Shown here piece after piece: positions 35,668 through 44,593 of a stretch of DNA of 64,000 bases. Under the pieces are notes generated by a model, which was given only the letters and a program-made list of their open reading frames with translations, was not told the origin of the DNA and did no database searches. How positions within the stretch are numbered: position 1 is the first letter of the stretch; each line of letters opens with the position of its first letter. The translations under genes were made by a program, and so were the position numbers. This DNA comes from Scandinavium sp002470465 (GTDB lineage Bacteria > Pseudomonadota > Gammaproteobacteria > Enterobacterales > Enterobacteriaceae), in NCBI RefSeq assembly GCF_040750395.1, contig NZ_JBFLVD010000037.1:1-64000 (forward strand), in the 5' to 3' direction.

Positions 35668-37212
35668 TTATTCCACGATGAACAGCGGCTTGCCAGTCAT
35701 CTCTTGCGGGATTTCCATGCCCATCAGGGAGAGCATGGTTGGGGCGATGTCGGAGAGTTTACCGCCGTCGACCGCTTTCACCGCTTTGTTACCGACGTAA
35801 ATCAGCGGTACCGGCAGGTTGGTGTGCGCCGTGTGCGCCTGGCCGGTAGAAGGGTCACGCATCTGCTCGGCGTTGCCGTGGTCTGCGGTGATCAGCAGCT
35901 GTCCACCAACGGATTCAACGGCTTTGCTCACTTCGTCAATGCAGTGGTCCAGCGCTTCAACCGCCTTCACTGCAGCTTCCATCACGCCGGTATGGCCAAC
36001 CATGTCGCCATTCGGATAGTTACAGATGATGGCGTCGAATTTACCGCCTTTGATGGCACCGACCAGTTTTTCAGTCAGTTCTGCAGAGCTCATTTCTGGC
36101 TGCAGATCGTAGGTTGCGACTTTCGGAGAGTTGATCAGGATACGTTCTTCGCCCGCGAAGTTCTCTTCGATGCCGCCGTTGAAGAAGAAGGTCACGTGAG
36201 CATATTTCTCGGTTTCAGAGATACGCAGCTGGGTTTTGTCGTTCTTCGCCATCCACTCGCCGAAGGTATTCGCGAGGGAAGCTGGCGGGTAAGCGCACGG
36301 TGCGTCGATATCGGCGGCATACTGCGTCAGCATGATGTAGTCGAGGTTAACCACTTTTTTGCGCGCAAAGCCGTCGAAATCTTTGTTTACGAAAGCGCGG
36401 GTGATTTCACGGGCACGGTCCGCACGGAAGTTCATGAAGATCAGCGCATCGCCATCTTCCATTGCGGCATCGGCCTGGCCTGCGGCACGGATAACGGTCG
36501 CTTTCACGAATTCGTCGTTTTCGTCACGTGCGTATGCGGCTTCCAGAGCGGCAACTGCGGAGTCGAACTGGAACTCACCTTTTGCCAGGGTCATCAGATC
36601 GTAGGCCTGCTCAACGCGGTCCCAACGGTTGTCGCGGTCCATAGCGTAGTAACGACCGATGATTGACGCTACGCGGCCTTTGCCCAGCGCAGCGAATTTC
36701 TCTTCGAAGGCAGCCAGAGAGGATTTCGCGCTGCGAGGTGGAGTATCACGACCGTCGAGGAAAGCGTGCAGGTAGATTTTCTCTGCACCACGCTCAGCGG
36801 CCATTTCAACCATCGCCATGATGTGATCTTCATGGCTGTGAACGCCACCGGCAGACAGCAGACCCATAATGTGCACCGCTTTGCCTGCGGCAACAGCTTT
36901 ATCAACGGCACCGGCCAGCACGCTGTTTTCAAAGAAGGTACGCTCTTTGATTTCCACGTCCAGACGGGTCAGGTCCTGATACACGATACGGCCTGCGCCG
37001 AGGTTAACATGGCCGACTTCAGAGTTACCCATCTGACGGTCTGGCAGACCCACTTCCAGGCCGGAAGCGTCAATCAGCGTATGAGGGCGTTTTGCCCACA
37101 GGCCATCCATCACTGGCGTTTTCGCGCTGAAGATCGCGTTATCCTGCTGCTCTTCGCGATAGCCATAGCCATCCAGAATCACCAGTACCATCGGTTTTTT
37201 AGTATCAGACAT
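35668..37212 (-). CDS. gpmM: 2,3-bisphosphoglycerate-independent phosphoglycerate mutase
   Basis: The 514-residue manganese enzyme has VLVILDGYGYR near 10, the phosphorylated Ser in MGNSEVGH near 62-69, and ITADHGNAEQM near 440. It interconverts 3- and 2-phosphoglycerate in glycolysis. It is 9 bp upstream of envC and divergent from yibN over 249 bp. Confidence 0.98.
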   Translation of the reverse strand: MSDTKKPMVLVILDGYGYREEQQDNAIFSAKTPVMDGLWAKRPHTLIDASGLEVGLPDRQMGNSEVGHVNLGAGRIVYQDLTRLDVEIKERTFFENSVLAGAVDKAVAAGKAVHIMGLLSAGGVHSHEDHIMAMVEMAAERGAEKIYLHAFLDGRDTPPRSAKSSLAAFEEKFAALGKGRVASIIGRYYAMDRDNRWDRVEQAYDLMTLAKGEFQFDSAVAALEAAYARDENDEFVKATVIRAAGQADAAMEDGDALIFMNFRADRAREITRAFVNKDFDGFARKKVVNLDYIMLTQYAADIDAPCAYPPASLANTFGEWMAKNDKTQLRISETEKYAHVTFFFNGGIEENFAGEERILINSPKVATYDLQPEMSSAELTEKLVGAIKGGKFDAIICNYPNGDMVGHTGVMEAAVKAVEALDHCIDEVSKAVESVGGQLLITADHGNAEQMRDPSTGQAHTAHTNLPVPLIYVGNKAVKAVDGGKLSDIAPTMLSLMGMEIPQEMTGKPLFIVE

Positions 37213-37461
37213 TGCGACAACCTCATGCTCACAAGATAAAAAATTTGCGTAATTTTACTACAGCTGAATCGATAAATCTGCCTCAGAAGATCAAAGAACG
37301 GGCGCGGCTGGCGGGGCGATTTGGCTATTTTTGATCGAAATTTCTCGTACCACTCCGCAGAAATTGGATTAGCTTAGGTTCGGCTTGCTGTAATTGCCCC
37401 CCTGCACAGGTATACTCCTTTCCTGTTTTTTTAATCACTGAGTCGGGAGTTATCACCCCCC

Positions 37462-37893
37462 ATGCAAGAAATTATGCAATTTGTTAGCCGTCATCCCATA
37501 CTGAGTATCGCCTGGGTTGGCTTACTGGCTGCCGTGCTGTTCACCACGTTCAAAGGCCTGACTTCCAAAATTAAAGTCATCACCCGCGGTGAAGCCACGC
37601 GTCTTATCAACAAAGAAGAAGCCATCGTTGTCGATCTGCGCCAGCGTGATGATTTCCGTAAAGGCCACATTGCTGGTTCCGTTAACTTGCTGCCAGCCGA
37701 AATCAAAGCGAATAACCTCGGCGAGCTTGAAAAACATAAAGATAAACCCATCATCGTTGTAGATGGTTCCGGTATGCAGGCTCAGGAGCCCGCCAACAAT
37801 CTGAACAAAGCGGGCTTCGGGCGCGTTTTCGTTCTGAAAGAAGGTGTTGCAGGCTGGAGCGGTGAGAACCTGCCGCTGGTTCGCGGTAAGTAA
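37462..37893 (+). CDS. yibN: Rhodanese-like membrane-anchored protein YibN
   Basis: The 143-residue product has one N-terminal membrane segment at about 10-30, then a rhodanese domain with VVDLRQRDDFRKGHIAGSVN near 55 and VFVLKEGVAGW near 120. The usual catalytic-loop Cys is absent: the loop reads VVDGSGMQAQEPA, and no Cys is present anywhere in the protein, so it cannot be a classical sulfurtransferase. It heads yibN-grxC-secB-gpsA. Confidence 0.92.
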   Translation: MQEIMQFVSRHPILSIAWVGLLAAVLFTTFKGLTSKIKVITRGEATRLINKEEAIVVDLRQRDDFRKGHIAGSVNLLPAEIKANNLGELEKHKDKPIIVVDGSGMQAQEPANNLNKAGFGRVFVLKEGVAGWSGENLPLVRGK

Positions 37894-37910
37894 TTTTCTG
37901 AGGTAACGTC

Positions 37911-38162
37911 ATGGCCAATATTGAGATCTACACCAAAGCAACCTGTCCGTTCTGCGTACGCGCGAAAGCGCTGCTGAAAGAGAAGGGCGTCAGCTTCCAG
38001 GAGTTACCTATCGATGGTAACGCTGAAAAGCGCGAAGAGATGATTGAACGTAGTGGCCGCACCACGGTGCCGCAGATTTTTATTGATGCACAGCACATTG
38101 GCGGCTGTGACGACTTGTATGCACTTGACGCGCGTGGTGGACTCGATCCCCTGCTGAAATAA
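37911..38162 (+). CDS. grxC: Glutaredoxin 3 with CPFC active site
   Basis: The 83-residue thioredoxin-fold protein has its redox motif at residues 11-14 as Cys-Pro-Phe-Cys where E. coli glutaredoxin 3 has Cys-Pro-Tyr-Cys. TVPQIF and the GGCDDL glutathione-binding region near 68 are intact. It reduces disulfides and glutathione adducts. It lies 17 bp after yibN and 23 bp before secB. Confidence 0.96.
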   Translation: MANIEIYTKATCPFCVRAKALLKEKGVSFQELPIDGNAEKREEMIERSGRTTVPQIFIDAQHIGGCDDLYALDARGGLDPLLK

Positions 38163-38185
38163 TCCCTTTTAAGGACAAAAAAAAG

Positions 38186-38653
38186 ATGTCAGAACAAACC
38201 AACCCAGAAATGACTTTCCAGATTCAGCGTATTTACACCAAAGACGTTTCCTTTGAAGCGCCAAATGCGCCGCATGTTTTCCAGAAAGACTGGCAGCCAG
38301 AGGTTAAACTTGATCTGGATACCGCTTCCACCCAGCTGGCGGAAGGCGTGTATGAAGTCGTACTGCGCGTGACCGTAACCGCGTCCCTGGGCGAAGAAAC
38401 GGCGTTCCTGTGTGAAGTTCAGCAGGGCGGCATTTTCTCTATCGAAGGTATCGAAGGGACTCAGATGGCACACTGCCTGGGTGCATACTGCCCGAACATT
38501 CTGTTCCCGTATGCGCGCGAATGCATCACAAGCCTGGTAGGCCGCGGTACATTCCCACAACTGAACCTTGCGCCAGTGAACTTTGATGCGCTGTTCATGA
38601 ACTATCTGCAGCAGCAGGCTGGCGAAGGTGCCGAACAACATCAGGATGCCTGA
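38186..38653 (+). CDS. secB: Protein-export chaperone SecB
   Basis: The 155-residue acidic protein matches SecB over its length, with IQRIYTKDVSFEAPNAP near 13 and the AHCLGAYCPNILFPYARE segment near 95. It holds precursors unfolded and delivers them to SecA. The stop overlaps the gpsA start at 38653. Confidence 0.98.
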   Translation: MSEQTNPEMTFQIQRIYTKDVSFEAPNAPHVFQKDWQPEVKLDLDTASTQLAEGVYEVVLRVTVTASLGEETAFLCEVQQGGIFSIEGIEGTQMAHCLGAYCPNILFPYARECITSLVGRGTFPQLNLAPVNFDALFMNYLQQQAGEGAEQHQDA

Positions 38654-39672
38654 TGAACGCACGTAAAGCTGCAATGACTGTGATCGGTGCCGGCTCGTAC
38701 GGCACCGCTCTTGCCATCACCCTGGCAAGAAATGGCCACGACGTAGTGCTTTGGGGGCACGACCCGAAACACCTCGCCGTGCTGCAACAAGACCGCTGCA
38801 ACGCGGCCTTCCTCCCTGATGTGCCTTTCCCTGACACGCTGTATCTTGAAGCCGATCTCGCCACGGCGATGGCCGCCAGTCGCGATATTCTGGTCGTCGT
38901 GCCAAGCCATGTCTTTGGCGAAGTGCTGCGCCAGCTTAAACCGCTGATGCGCGCTGATGCCCGCCTGGTCTGGGCGACCAAAGGACTCGAAGCGGAGACA
39001 GGTCGTCTGCTGCAGGATGTTGCGCGTGAAGCGCTGGGCGATGCCATTCCGCTGGCGGTAATTTCAGGCCCGACGTTTGCGAAAGAGCTGGCGGCAGGCA
39101 TGCCAACGGCGATTGCGCTGGCGTCAACCGATCCTCAGTTCGCGGAAGATCTGCAAAAGCTGCTTCACTGCGGCAAAAGCTTCCGCGTCTACAGCAACCC
39201 GGATTTCATCGGCGTGCAGCTGGGCGGCGCGGTGAAAAACGTTATCGCCATTGGTGCGGGCATGTCCGACGGTATCGGCTTTGGCGCGAACGCGCGTACG
39301 GCGCTGATTACCCGCGGGCTTGCAGAAATGTCCCGCCTGGGCGCAGCGCTAGGTGCCGACCCTTCCACCTTTATGGGCATGGCGGGGCTTGGCGATCTGG
39401 TGCTGACCTGCACCGATAACCAGTCGCGCAACCGCCGCTTTGGCATGGCGCTCGGCCAGGGTAAAGACGTGCAAAGCGCGCAGGATGCGATTGGTCAGGT
39501 GGTCGAAGGCTACCGCAATACCAAAGAGGTTCGGGCACTTGCGCACCGGTTTGGTGTCGAAATGCCAATAACCGAGGAAATTTATCAGGTATTGTATTGC
39601 GGAAAGAATGCGCGCGAGGCAGCATTGACCCTATTAGGTCGTGCCAGCAAGGAAGAGCGCAGCCACCACTAA
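38653..39672 (+). CDS. gpsA: Glycerol-3-phosphate dehydrogenase (NAD(P)+)
   Basis: The 339-residue enzyme has VIGAGSYGTALAITLA near 10, ISGPTFAKELAAG near 137, the catalytic Lys in GGAVKNVIAIGAG near 192-202 and the NSRNRRFG-like QSRNRRFGM segment near 257. It makes sn-glycerol-3-phosphate for phospholipids. It is the last gene of the yibN operon before cysE. Confidence 0.98.
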   Translation: MNARKAAMTVIGAGSYGTALAITLARNGHDVVLWGHDPKHLAVLQQDRCNAAFLPDVPFPDTLYLEADLATAMAASRDILVVVPSHVFGEVLRQLKPLMRADARLVWATKGLEAETGRLLQDVAREALGDAIPLAVISGPTFAKELAAGMPTAIALASTDPQFAEDLQKLLHCGKSFRVYSNPDFIGVQLGGAVKNVIAIGAGMSDGIGFGANARTALITRGLAEMSRLGAALGADPSTFMGMAGLGDLVLTCTDNQSRNRRFGMALGQGKDVQSAQDAIGQVVEGYRNTKEVRALAHRFGVEMPITEEIYQVLYCGKNAREAALTLLGRASKEERSHH

Positions 39673-39751
39673 CCGCAGGGAATCGTCACCATCCCAATGA
39701 CCCGGTCAGCGCAGAACTGACCGGTCATTTGCTTATCGCCTGGAGTTCGCA

Positions 39752-40573
39752 ATGCCGTGTGAAGAACTGGACATCGTCTGGAACAATATCAAAGCTGAAG
39801 CCCGCGCGCTGGCCGACTGTGAGCCGATGCTTGCCAGCTTCTACCACGCCACGCTCCTCAAACATGAAAACCTCGGCAGTGCGCTGAGCTATATGCTCGC
39901 CAATAAGCTCGCCTCTTCGATTATGCCCGCGATTGCTATTCGCGAAGTGGTGGAAGAAGCCTACGCCGCCGACCCGGAAATGATCGCCTCCGCCGCCTGT
40001 GATATTCAGGCCGTGCGCACCCGCGACCCGGCCGTCGATAAATACTCCACGCCGCTGCTGTATCTCAAAGGCTTCCACGCACTTCAGGCCTATCGTATCG
40101 GCCACTGGCTGTGGAATCAGGGGCGTCGTGCGTTAGCCATTTTCCTGCAAAACCAGGTTTCGGTGACCTTCCAGGTGGACATCCACCCGGCGGCGAAAAT
40201 TGGCCGCGGCATCATGCTCGACCACGCCACCGGCATTGTGGTGGGCGAAACAGCCGTCATCGAAAATGACGTTTCCATTCTGCAATCCGTTACCCTCGGC
40301 GGGACAGGCAAAACCAGCGGCGATCGCCATCCGAAAATTCGTGAAGGGGTGATGATTGGCGCGGGGGCGAAAATCCTTGGCAATATCGAAGTGGGCCGCG
40401 GCGCGAAGATTGGTGCGGGCTCCGTCGTGTTGCAGCCCGTCCCTCCACACACGACCGCCGCAGGCGTTCCGGCGCGCATCGTCGGCAAGCCAGACAGCGA
40501 CAAACCGGCGATGGATATGGATCAGCACTTCAACGGCATTCACCATACCTTTGAGTATGGTGACGGCATTTAG
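39752..40573 (+). CDS. cysE: Serine acetyltransferase
   Basis: The 273-residue protein has a helical N-terminal half and a left-handed beta-helix of hexapeptide repeats at about 140-240, with LDHATGIVVGE near 155 and PPHTTAAGVPARIVG near 232. It makes O-acetylserine for cysteine synthesis and is feedback-inhibited by cysteine through its C-terminus. It is 79 bp after gpsA. Confidence 0.98.
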   Translation: MPCEELDIVWNNIKAEARALADCEPMLASFYHATLLKHENLGSALSYMLANKLASSIMPAIAIREVVEEAYAADPEMIASAACDIQAVRTRDPAVDKYSTPLLYLKGFHALQAYRIGHWLWNQGRRALAIFLQNQVSVTFQVDIHPAAKIGRGIMLDHATGIVVGETAVIENDVSILQSVTLGGTGKTSGDRHPKIREGVMIGAGAKILGNIEVGRGAKIGAGSVVLQPVPPHTTAAGVPARIVGKPDSDKPAMDMDQHFNGIHHTFEYGDGI

Positions 40574-40577
40574 CGTA

Positions 40578-40661
40578 TTGCCCGGCGGCTCTCACGTTTG
40601 CCGGGCCTACACGAACGTCGAATCTGTAGGTCGGGTCAGGCGTAGCCGCCACCCGACAAAT
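40578..40661. repeat. REP/BIME-like palindromes
   Basis: GCCCGGCGGC...TTGCCGGGCC and GTCGGGTCAGGCG...CGCCACCCGAC palindromes lie between the convergent cysE and trmL. Confidence 0.8.
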
Positions 40662-40664
40662 CCT

Positions 40665-41138
40665 TCAGCTACGTAATACCGCGCCCGAATATCCCAGCTG
40701 GCGCCAGGCCTCATACACCACGACCGACACCGCATTCGACAGGTTCATGCTGCGGCTGTCCGGCATCATCGGAATGCGAATTTTTTGCTCTGGCGGCAAT
40801 GCATCCAGAATGCTGGCAGGCAAACCGCGGGTTTCCGGGCCAAACATCAGATAATCCCCGTCCTGATAGCTCACCGCACTGTGGGCAGGCGTGCCTTTGG
40901 TGGTGAGCGCAAACAGGCGCTGAGGCTTCTCTGCCTCAAAAAACGCTTCGTAGCTGGCATGGCGCTGAACGGCGGTAAATTCGTGATAATCCAGTCCCGC
41001 GCGGCGCAGACGCTTATCATCCCAGGCAAAGCCCATAGGCTCGATAATATGCAGGCGAAAGCCGGTGTTGGCACACAGGCGAATGATGTTGCCGGTATTG
41101 GGTGGGATTTCTGGTTCGAATAAAACGATGTTAAGCAT
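40665..41138 (-). CDS. trmL: tRNA (cytidine/uridine-2'-O-)-methyltransferase TrmL
   Basis: The 157-residue SPOUT protein starts MLNIVLFEPEIPPNTGNI and has the trefoil-knot elements MFGPETRGLP near 98 and MNLSNAVSVVVYEA near 130. It 2'-O-methylates the wobble base of tRNA-Leu isoacceptors. It follows cysE as in E. coli, but the next gene along (yicN) is not its usual neighbour there. Confidence 0.97.
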   Translation of the reverse strand: MLNIVLFEPEIPPNTGNIIRLCANTGFRLHIIEPMGFAWDDKRLRRAGLDYHEFTAVQRHASYEAFFEAEKPQRLFALTTKGTPAHSAVSYQDGDYLMFGPETRGLPASILDALPPEQKIRIPMMPDSRSMNLSNAVSVVVYEAWRQLGYSGAVLRS

Positions 41139-41342
41139 GCTGCCCCCTTAATTGCGCGGGCAGAATAGCAGAAATTTTATTAACCCTCACCCCGGCCCCC
41201 GGGGGAAAAATGGCCAGAATAATAACGTCCTGAGTAGTTGGCTCTGTCATTTGAACCACGCCAGCGAACGAGGTTCAGTTTGCGCATCAGGATGACATAA
41301 ATGAATGACGATCGCCGATACCAGTCGTCATTCACCGTGGTA

Positions 41343-41795
41343 TCAGTGCAGCCAGGTGACGCCATCCTGCGGCATAAACAGCTGATTGTAGCGGTGCTGG
41401 AAGGCGTTAAACTCGGCCATATCAGGATCCAGCTCCCGCAAAAAGCTCAGCGCAAGGCGTATTTGCGCGTCGGTGACGGGCACCGCAAGTCGCGCCTTTT
41501 GCAGTTGCCTGTGCCAGAAAAGCAGGTTGGACTCACTTGCGTCCACCACTGCCACCTGCCAGATCAGCAAAATCTGTGCAGCATTCTGTAGATGGGCCTC
41601 ATTTGGGCGGTGCAGATAGCTCAGGTACTCCTCCCCCATCTTTTTTCCCATCTGATCGATCATCGATTCGATGTGCATGGGCGTTATATTCAGGCGCTCG
41701 CTCAGGCGCTTAATTGCCCGGCGCGAATCCGAGGTTAATACCCGAAACCCCACCACAAATACCACCACCAGCGTGGCCAGCGTCAACCAGATCAT
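41343..41795 (-). CDS. yicN: DUF1198 family protein YicN
   Basis: The 150-residue protein starts with a single membrane segment (residues 2-20, rich in Leu and Val) followed by a basic helical cytosolic domain, including HLQNAAQILLIWQ near 83 and a GVTWLH end. It matches E. coli YicN in length and pattern from memory. No function is known. It lies 74 bp after ilvN on the same strand. Confidence 0.85.
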   Translation of the reverse strand: MIWLTLATLVVVFVVGFRVLTSDSRRAIKRLSERLNITPMHIESMIDQMGKKMGEEYLSYLHRPNEAHLQNAAQILLIWQVAVVDASESNLLFWHRQLQKARLAVPVTDAQIRLALSFLRELDPDMAEFNAFQHRYNQLFMPQDGVTWLH

Positions 41796-41869
41796 GCGTC
41801 CTCACAGATTGCTTTAGCCTGCACATCATAAAGGCATCCACGAGTAAGTCGACAGCCAGCCCGCGTTAA

Positions 41870-42160
41870 TTACTCAAAAAACAGGCCCAGCTTATTGAAG
41901 ACGCCAGGGTCACTCTGGTGGCGCATCACCTCGGTGACGTCTTCAAGCTTGTCGATTTGGCTTATCATCTGTTCCAGACGCTGGTCATTGTTAACCAATA
42001 GCCAGATACGGCTTTTATCGCTGTTCTGAATCGGCAGGCACAGAATGCCCTCCACGTTGAATGCACGGCGGGCGAACAGGCCGCATACGTGGGTCATTAC
42101 GCCTGGGTGGTTGCGCACGGTGAGTTCAAGGATTACGTTGTCATGGGTTGCGTTTTGCAT
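41870..42160 (-). CDS. ilvN: Acetolactate synthase I small subunit
   Basis: The 96-residue regulatory subunit has an ACT domain (LELTVRNHPGVMTHVCGLFARR, residues about 11-32) that binds valine for feedback inhibition. It starts 3 bp after ilvB. Confidence 0.98.
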   Translation of the reverse strand: MQNATHDNVILELTVRNHPGVMTHVCGLFARRAFNVEGILCLPIQNSDKSRIWLLVNNDQRLEQMISQIDKLEDVTEVMRHQSDPGVFNKLGLFFE

Positions 42161-42163
42161 GGC

Positions 42164-43867
42164 TTATTCCCCCACCATTTCAGTATTTGCGGCACCCGGC
42201 GGCACCATTGGCCAGACTTTTTGTTGCGGGTCGATGCGCACGTGAATCAGCGCCGGGCCCGGACGGGAAATGATTTCCTGCAGTGTGGCCTGCGGATCTT
42301 CCGCCGCATTCAGGTCACAGGTTTGCAGACCAAAGCCCTGCGCAATCTGCATAAAGTTGATCATACCTGGATAGGTCGCGGCGAATACGCCCTGCTTGTA
42401 GAACAGGCTTTGCTGCTGATGCACCAGCCCCAGCGCCTCGTTGTTCATCAGGATGATTTTGACGTCGAGATGGTTTTCTGCCGCCGTCGCCATCTCCTGA
42501 ATGTTCATCATCAGGCTGCCGTCGCCGGAGAAGCACAGCACTTTGCGGTGCGGGTTCGCCAGCGCCGCGCCAATAGCCGCGGGCAGGCCAAAACCCATAG
42601 TCCCGAGACCGCCGGAGGTCAGCCACTGACGCGGGCGGTTCAGCGGGTAAGCCTGCGCCGTCCACATCTGGTGCTGGCCCACGTCGGTGGTCACAATCGC
42701 ATCGTCATCCACGCAGGCGGCCACGGCATTAATCAGGCCGTAGTGCGTTAACGGATCGCCAGCCTGCGGGATCGCCGATGGAAACTCCTGCTGCAAATCG
42801 CTCACCAGCTGACGCCACTCGGCGCGCGGCTGCGCTTCGATCAGCGGGATTAACTGGTCCAGCACTTCACCGACGTCTGCCTGAATCGCCACGTGCGGCT
42901 GCTTGATTTTACCAAGCTCCGCGCGATCGATATCAACGTGGATAATTTTGGCATTCGGGCAGAACTGCTCGGTTTTACCAATCGCCCGATCATCAAAACG
43001 TGCACCTAAAACAATCAGTAAATCAGATTCTTGCAGGATATAGTTGGTGCTTCGCGCGCCGTGCATCCCGAGCATCCCGAGCGACAGCGGATGCGTTTTC
43101 GGCAGCATGCCCAACGCCATTAACGTCATGGTGGTCGGGAGGTTGGCTTTTTCCGCAAGCTTGCGAATATGTTCCGGCGCGTTAATCACGCCACCGCCCA
43201 GGTACAGCACCGGGCGTTTGGCGGCATTGATCATCGCTGCTGCGTCGCGAACATCGGAAAGGTTAAACACCGGCGCAGGCGCTTTACAGCCCGGCATTGG
43301 CAGGTCGTCGATGTCGATTTCTGCGGTCTGAACATCCTTCGGAATATCCACCCACACCGGGCCTGGGCGGCCAGACTGCGCGATCCGGAACGCGTCGCTG
43401 ATGACCTGCGGCAGTTCGCTGATGTCACGCACTAAGTAGTTATGTTTGGTGATCGGGATGGAGATGCCGTAGGTGTCCACTTCCTGGAATGCGTCAGTAC
43501 CAATCATCGAGGCAGGCACCTGGCCGGTGATGCAGACCAGCGGAATAGAATCGAGGCGGGCGTCAGCAATGGCGGTCACCAGATTGGTGGCACCCGGCCC
43601 ACTGCAGGCCATGCATACGGCAGGTTTGCCCTGAGTGCGCGCCATGCCCTGCGCAATAAACCCTGCACCCTGCTCGTGGCGGGCCAGCACGTGGCGTATT
43701 TGTTTACTCTGGCTGAGGGCGTCGTACAGCGGTAAGACAGTGCCGCCGGGGATCCCCGTAACGGTGGTAATACCCTGACGTTCCAGCAGGTGAACAATCA
43801 GCTGCGCGCCGGTGAAGCGCTTAGCCTGTGAAGTTGCTTGTGACGACTGCGTGCCCGAAGTTGCCAT
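42164..43867 (-). CDS. ilvB: Acetolactate synthase I large subunit
   Basis: The 567-residue thiamine-diphosphate enzyme has GIPGGTVLPLYDAL near 38, the catalytic Glu in ARHEQGAGF near 65, and the ThDP-binding GDGSLMMNIQE...NN motif near 450. It condenses two pyruvates, or pyruvate and 2-ketobutyrate, for branched-chain amino acids. It is preceded by the ivbL leader and attenuator. Confidence 0.98.
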   Translation of the reverse strand: MATSGTQSSQATSQAKRFTGAQLIVHLLERQGITTVTGIPGGTVLPLYDALSQSKQIRHVLARHEQGAGFIAQGMARTQGKPAVCMACSGPGATNLVTAIADARLDSIPLVCITGQVPASMIGTDAFQEVDTYGISIPITKHNYLVRDISELPQVISDAFRIAQSGRPGPVWVDIPKDVQTAEIDIDDLPMPGCKAPAPVFNLSDVRDAAAMINAAKRPVLYLGGGVINAPEHIRKLAEKANLPTTMTLMALGMLPKTHPLSLGMLGMHGARSTNYILQESDLLIVLGARFDDRAIGKTEQFCPNAKIIHVDIDRAELGKIKQPHVAIQADVGEVLDQLIPLIEAQPRAEWRQLVSDLQQEFPSAIPQAGDPLTHYGLINAVAACVDDDAIVTTDVGQHQMWTAQAYPLNRPRQWLTSGGLGTMGFGLPAAIGAALANPHRKVLCFSGDGSLMMNIQEMATAAENHLDVKIILMNNEALGLVHQQQSLFYKQGVFAATYPGMINFMQIAQGFGLQTCDLNAAEDPQATLQEIISRPGPALIHVRIDPQQKVWPMVPPGAANTEMVGE

Positions 43868-43914
43868 GCTCCAGTCCTTCTTCTTCTGGGCCGACTTTCC
43901 GGGAGGCTTTTAAC

Positions 43915-43947
43915 GAAAAACCCCGCCGGTTTGCGCCGGCGGGGTTT
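43915..43947 (-). terminator. ilvB attenuator
   Basis: CCCCGCCGG pairs with CCGGCGGGG around a short loop, with a T-run on the minus strand, between the ivbL stop and ilvB. Fast translation of the Val/Leu codons of the leader lets this hairpin form. Confidence 0.93.
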
Positions 43948-43968
43948 TGGAATCGTGTGTTCCGGACC

Positions 43969-44067
43969 CTACGGCGCATTGCCGACGACGACCACCACAC
44001 GCACGACGACCACTGCGGCTGGTTGCGCAGTTGGTAGTAGGTTCAGTGCGTTGAAGGTAGCGTTCAT
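43969..44067 (-). CDS. ivbL: ilvB operon leader peptide
   Basis: A 32-residue frame starts MNATFNALNLLPT and ends VVVVVGNAP. It has four and then five consecutive Val codons flanking one Arg, plus three Leu. It aligns position by position with the E. coli IvbL peptide from memory. It makes ilvBN expression respond to valyl- and leucyl-tRNA charging. Confidence 0.96.
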   Translation of the reverse strand: MNATFNALNLLPTAQPAAVVVVRVVVVVGNAP

Positions 44068-44195
44068 TAGGGACCATGACGTTGTGTTATTGACCGGATC
44101 CATACAAGCACAGCTTTACAGATGTCGGCAAGGGCTTTATTGCGGCTCATGGAATTTTGTGCAACCGATCACATTTCGCCGTAAAACTGCCGAAA

Positions 44196-44272
44196 ACAAA
44201 AAACCCCGCCGGAGCGAGGTTTTGTCTGTGGTTAGCGGGTGGTGGCCGCAAAGCACACTCTGTTACGTCAAC
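44196..44272 (-). ncRNA. istR: IstR-1 antisense RNA
   Basis: On the minus strand a unit of about 76 nt begins GTTGACGTAACAG at 44272. It ends at a terminator, AAACCTCGC pairing with GCGGGGTTT plus T-run, near 44199-44222. The stem holds only with a U-G wobble on the minus strand, which fixes the direction. The 5' 21 bases are complementary, with one mismatch, to the tisB leader at 44504-44524. E. coli IstR-1 is about 75 nt at the same place and silences tisB by this pairing. Confidence 0.88.
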
Positions 44273-44372
44273 CGCAAAAGTATACGCGATCGGCGGCGAT
44301 CGTGCAATTTAAGCCCCGGTTTTCCGCGTAGTCCCGCATGCGGAACATGACGAGTTTCACTTATAAAAACAC

Positions 44373-44388
44373 CTGTTCATACATACAG
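44373..44388 (+). promoter_or_regulatory. LexA box of tisB
   Basis: CTG at 44373, ten A/T-rich bases and CAG at 44386 match the SOS box CTG-N10-CAG. A TATACT -10 hexamer follows at about 44397, so the box overlaps the tisB promoter. It may also control the longer IstR-2 transcript in the other direction. Confidence 0.82.
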
Positions 44389-44503
44389 TGTTTATCTATA
44401 CTGAAGCTGTTCACGGTGAGCCATTTGGGGGCCGCATGTACACCGGCGCGCAATAAGTCCTGGCTGAAACGGGTGGTGCCGTCAGCGCCTTAACCCCCGG
44501 GAG

Positions 44504-44524
44504 AGCACACTGTGTTACGTCAAC
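44504..44524 (+). promoter_or_regulatory. IstR-1 target in the tisB leader
   Basis: AGCACACTGTGTTACGTCAA and the following C repeat, with one change, the strand opposite the IstR-1 5' end at 44252-44272. In E. coli this is the ribosome standby region of the tis transcript, which IstR-1 blocks. Confidence 0.85.
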
Positions 44525-44593
44525 AACACGGCTGATGACAGGCAGCGGAGAGGTAAGTCAGCCGGAAGTTCTCCTTCACTACGGGAGAAGCGT

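Noticed and set aside
41180..41340. Small coding frame at the trmL-yicN junction
   Set aside because: The 61-codon frame has no resemblance to known proteins and overlaps a palindrome-rich tract.
43200..43435. Frames opposite ilvB considered as a small gene
   Set aside because: They fall fully within ilvB and have no independent signals.
44434..44454. Six-codon frame in the tis leader considered as tisA
   Set aside because: Too short to support as a gene; E. coli tisA is longer and not needed for toxicity.
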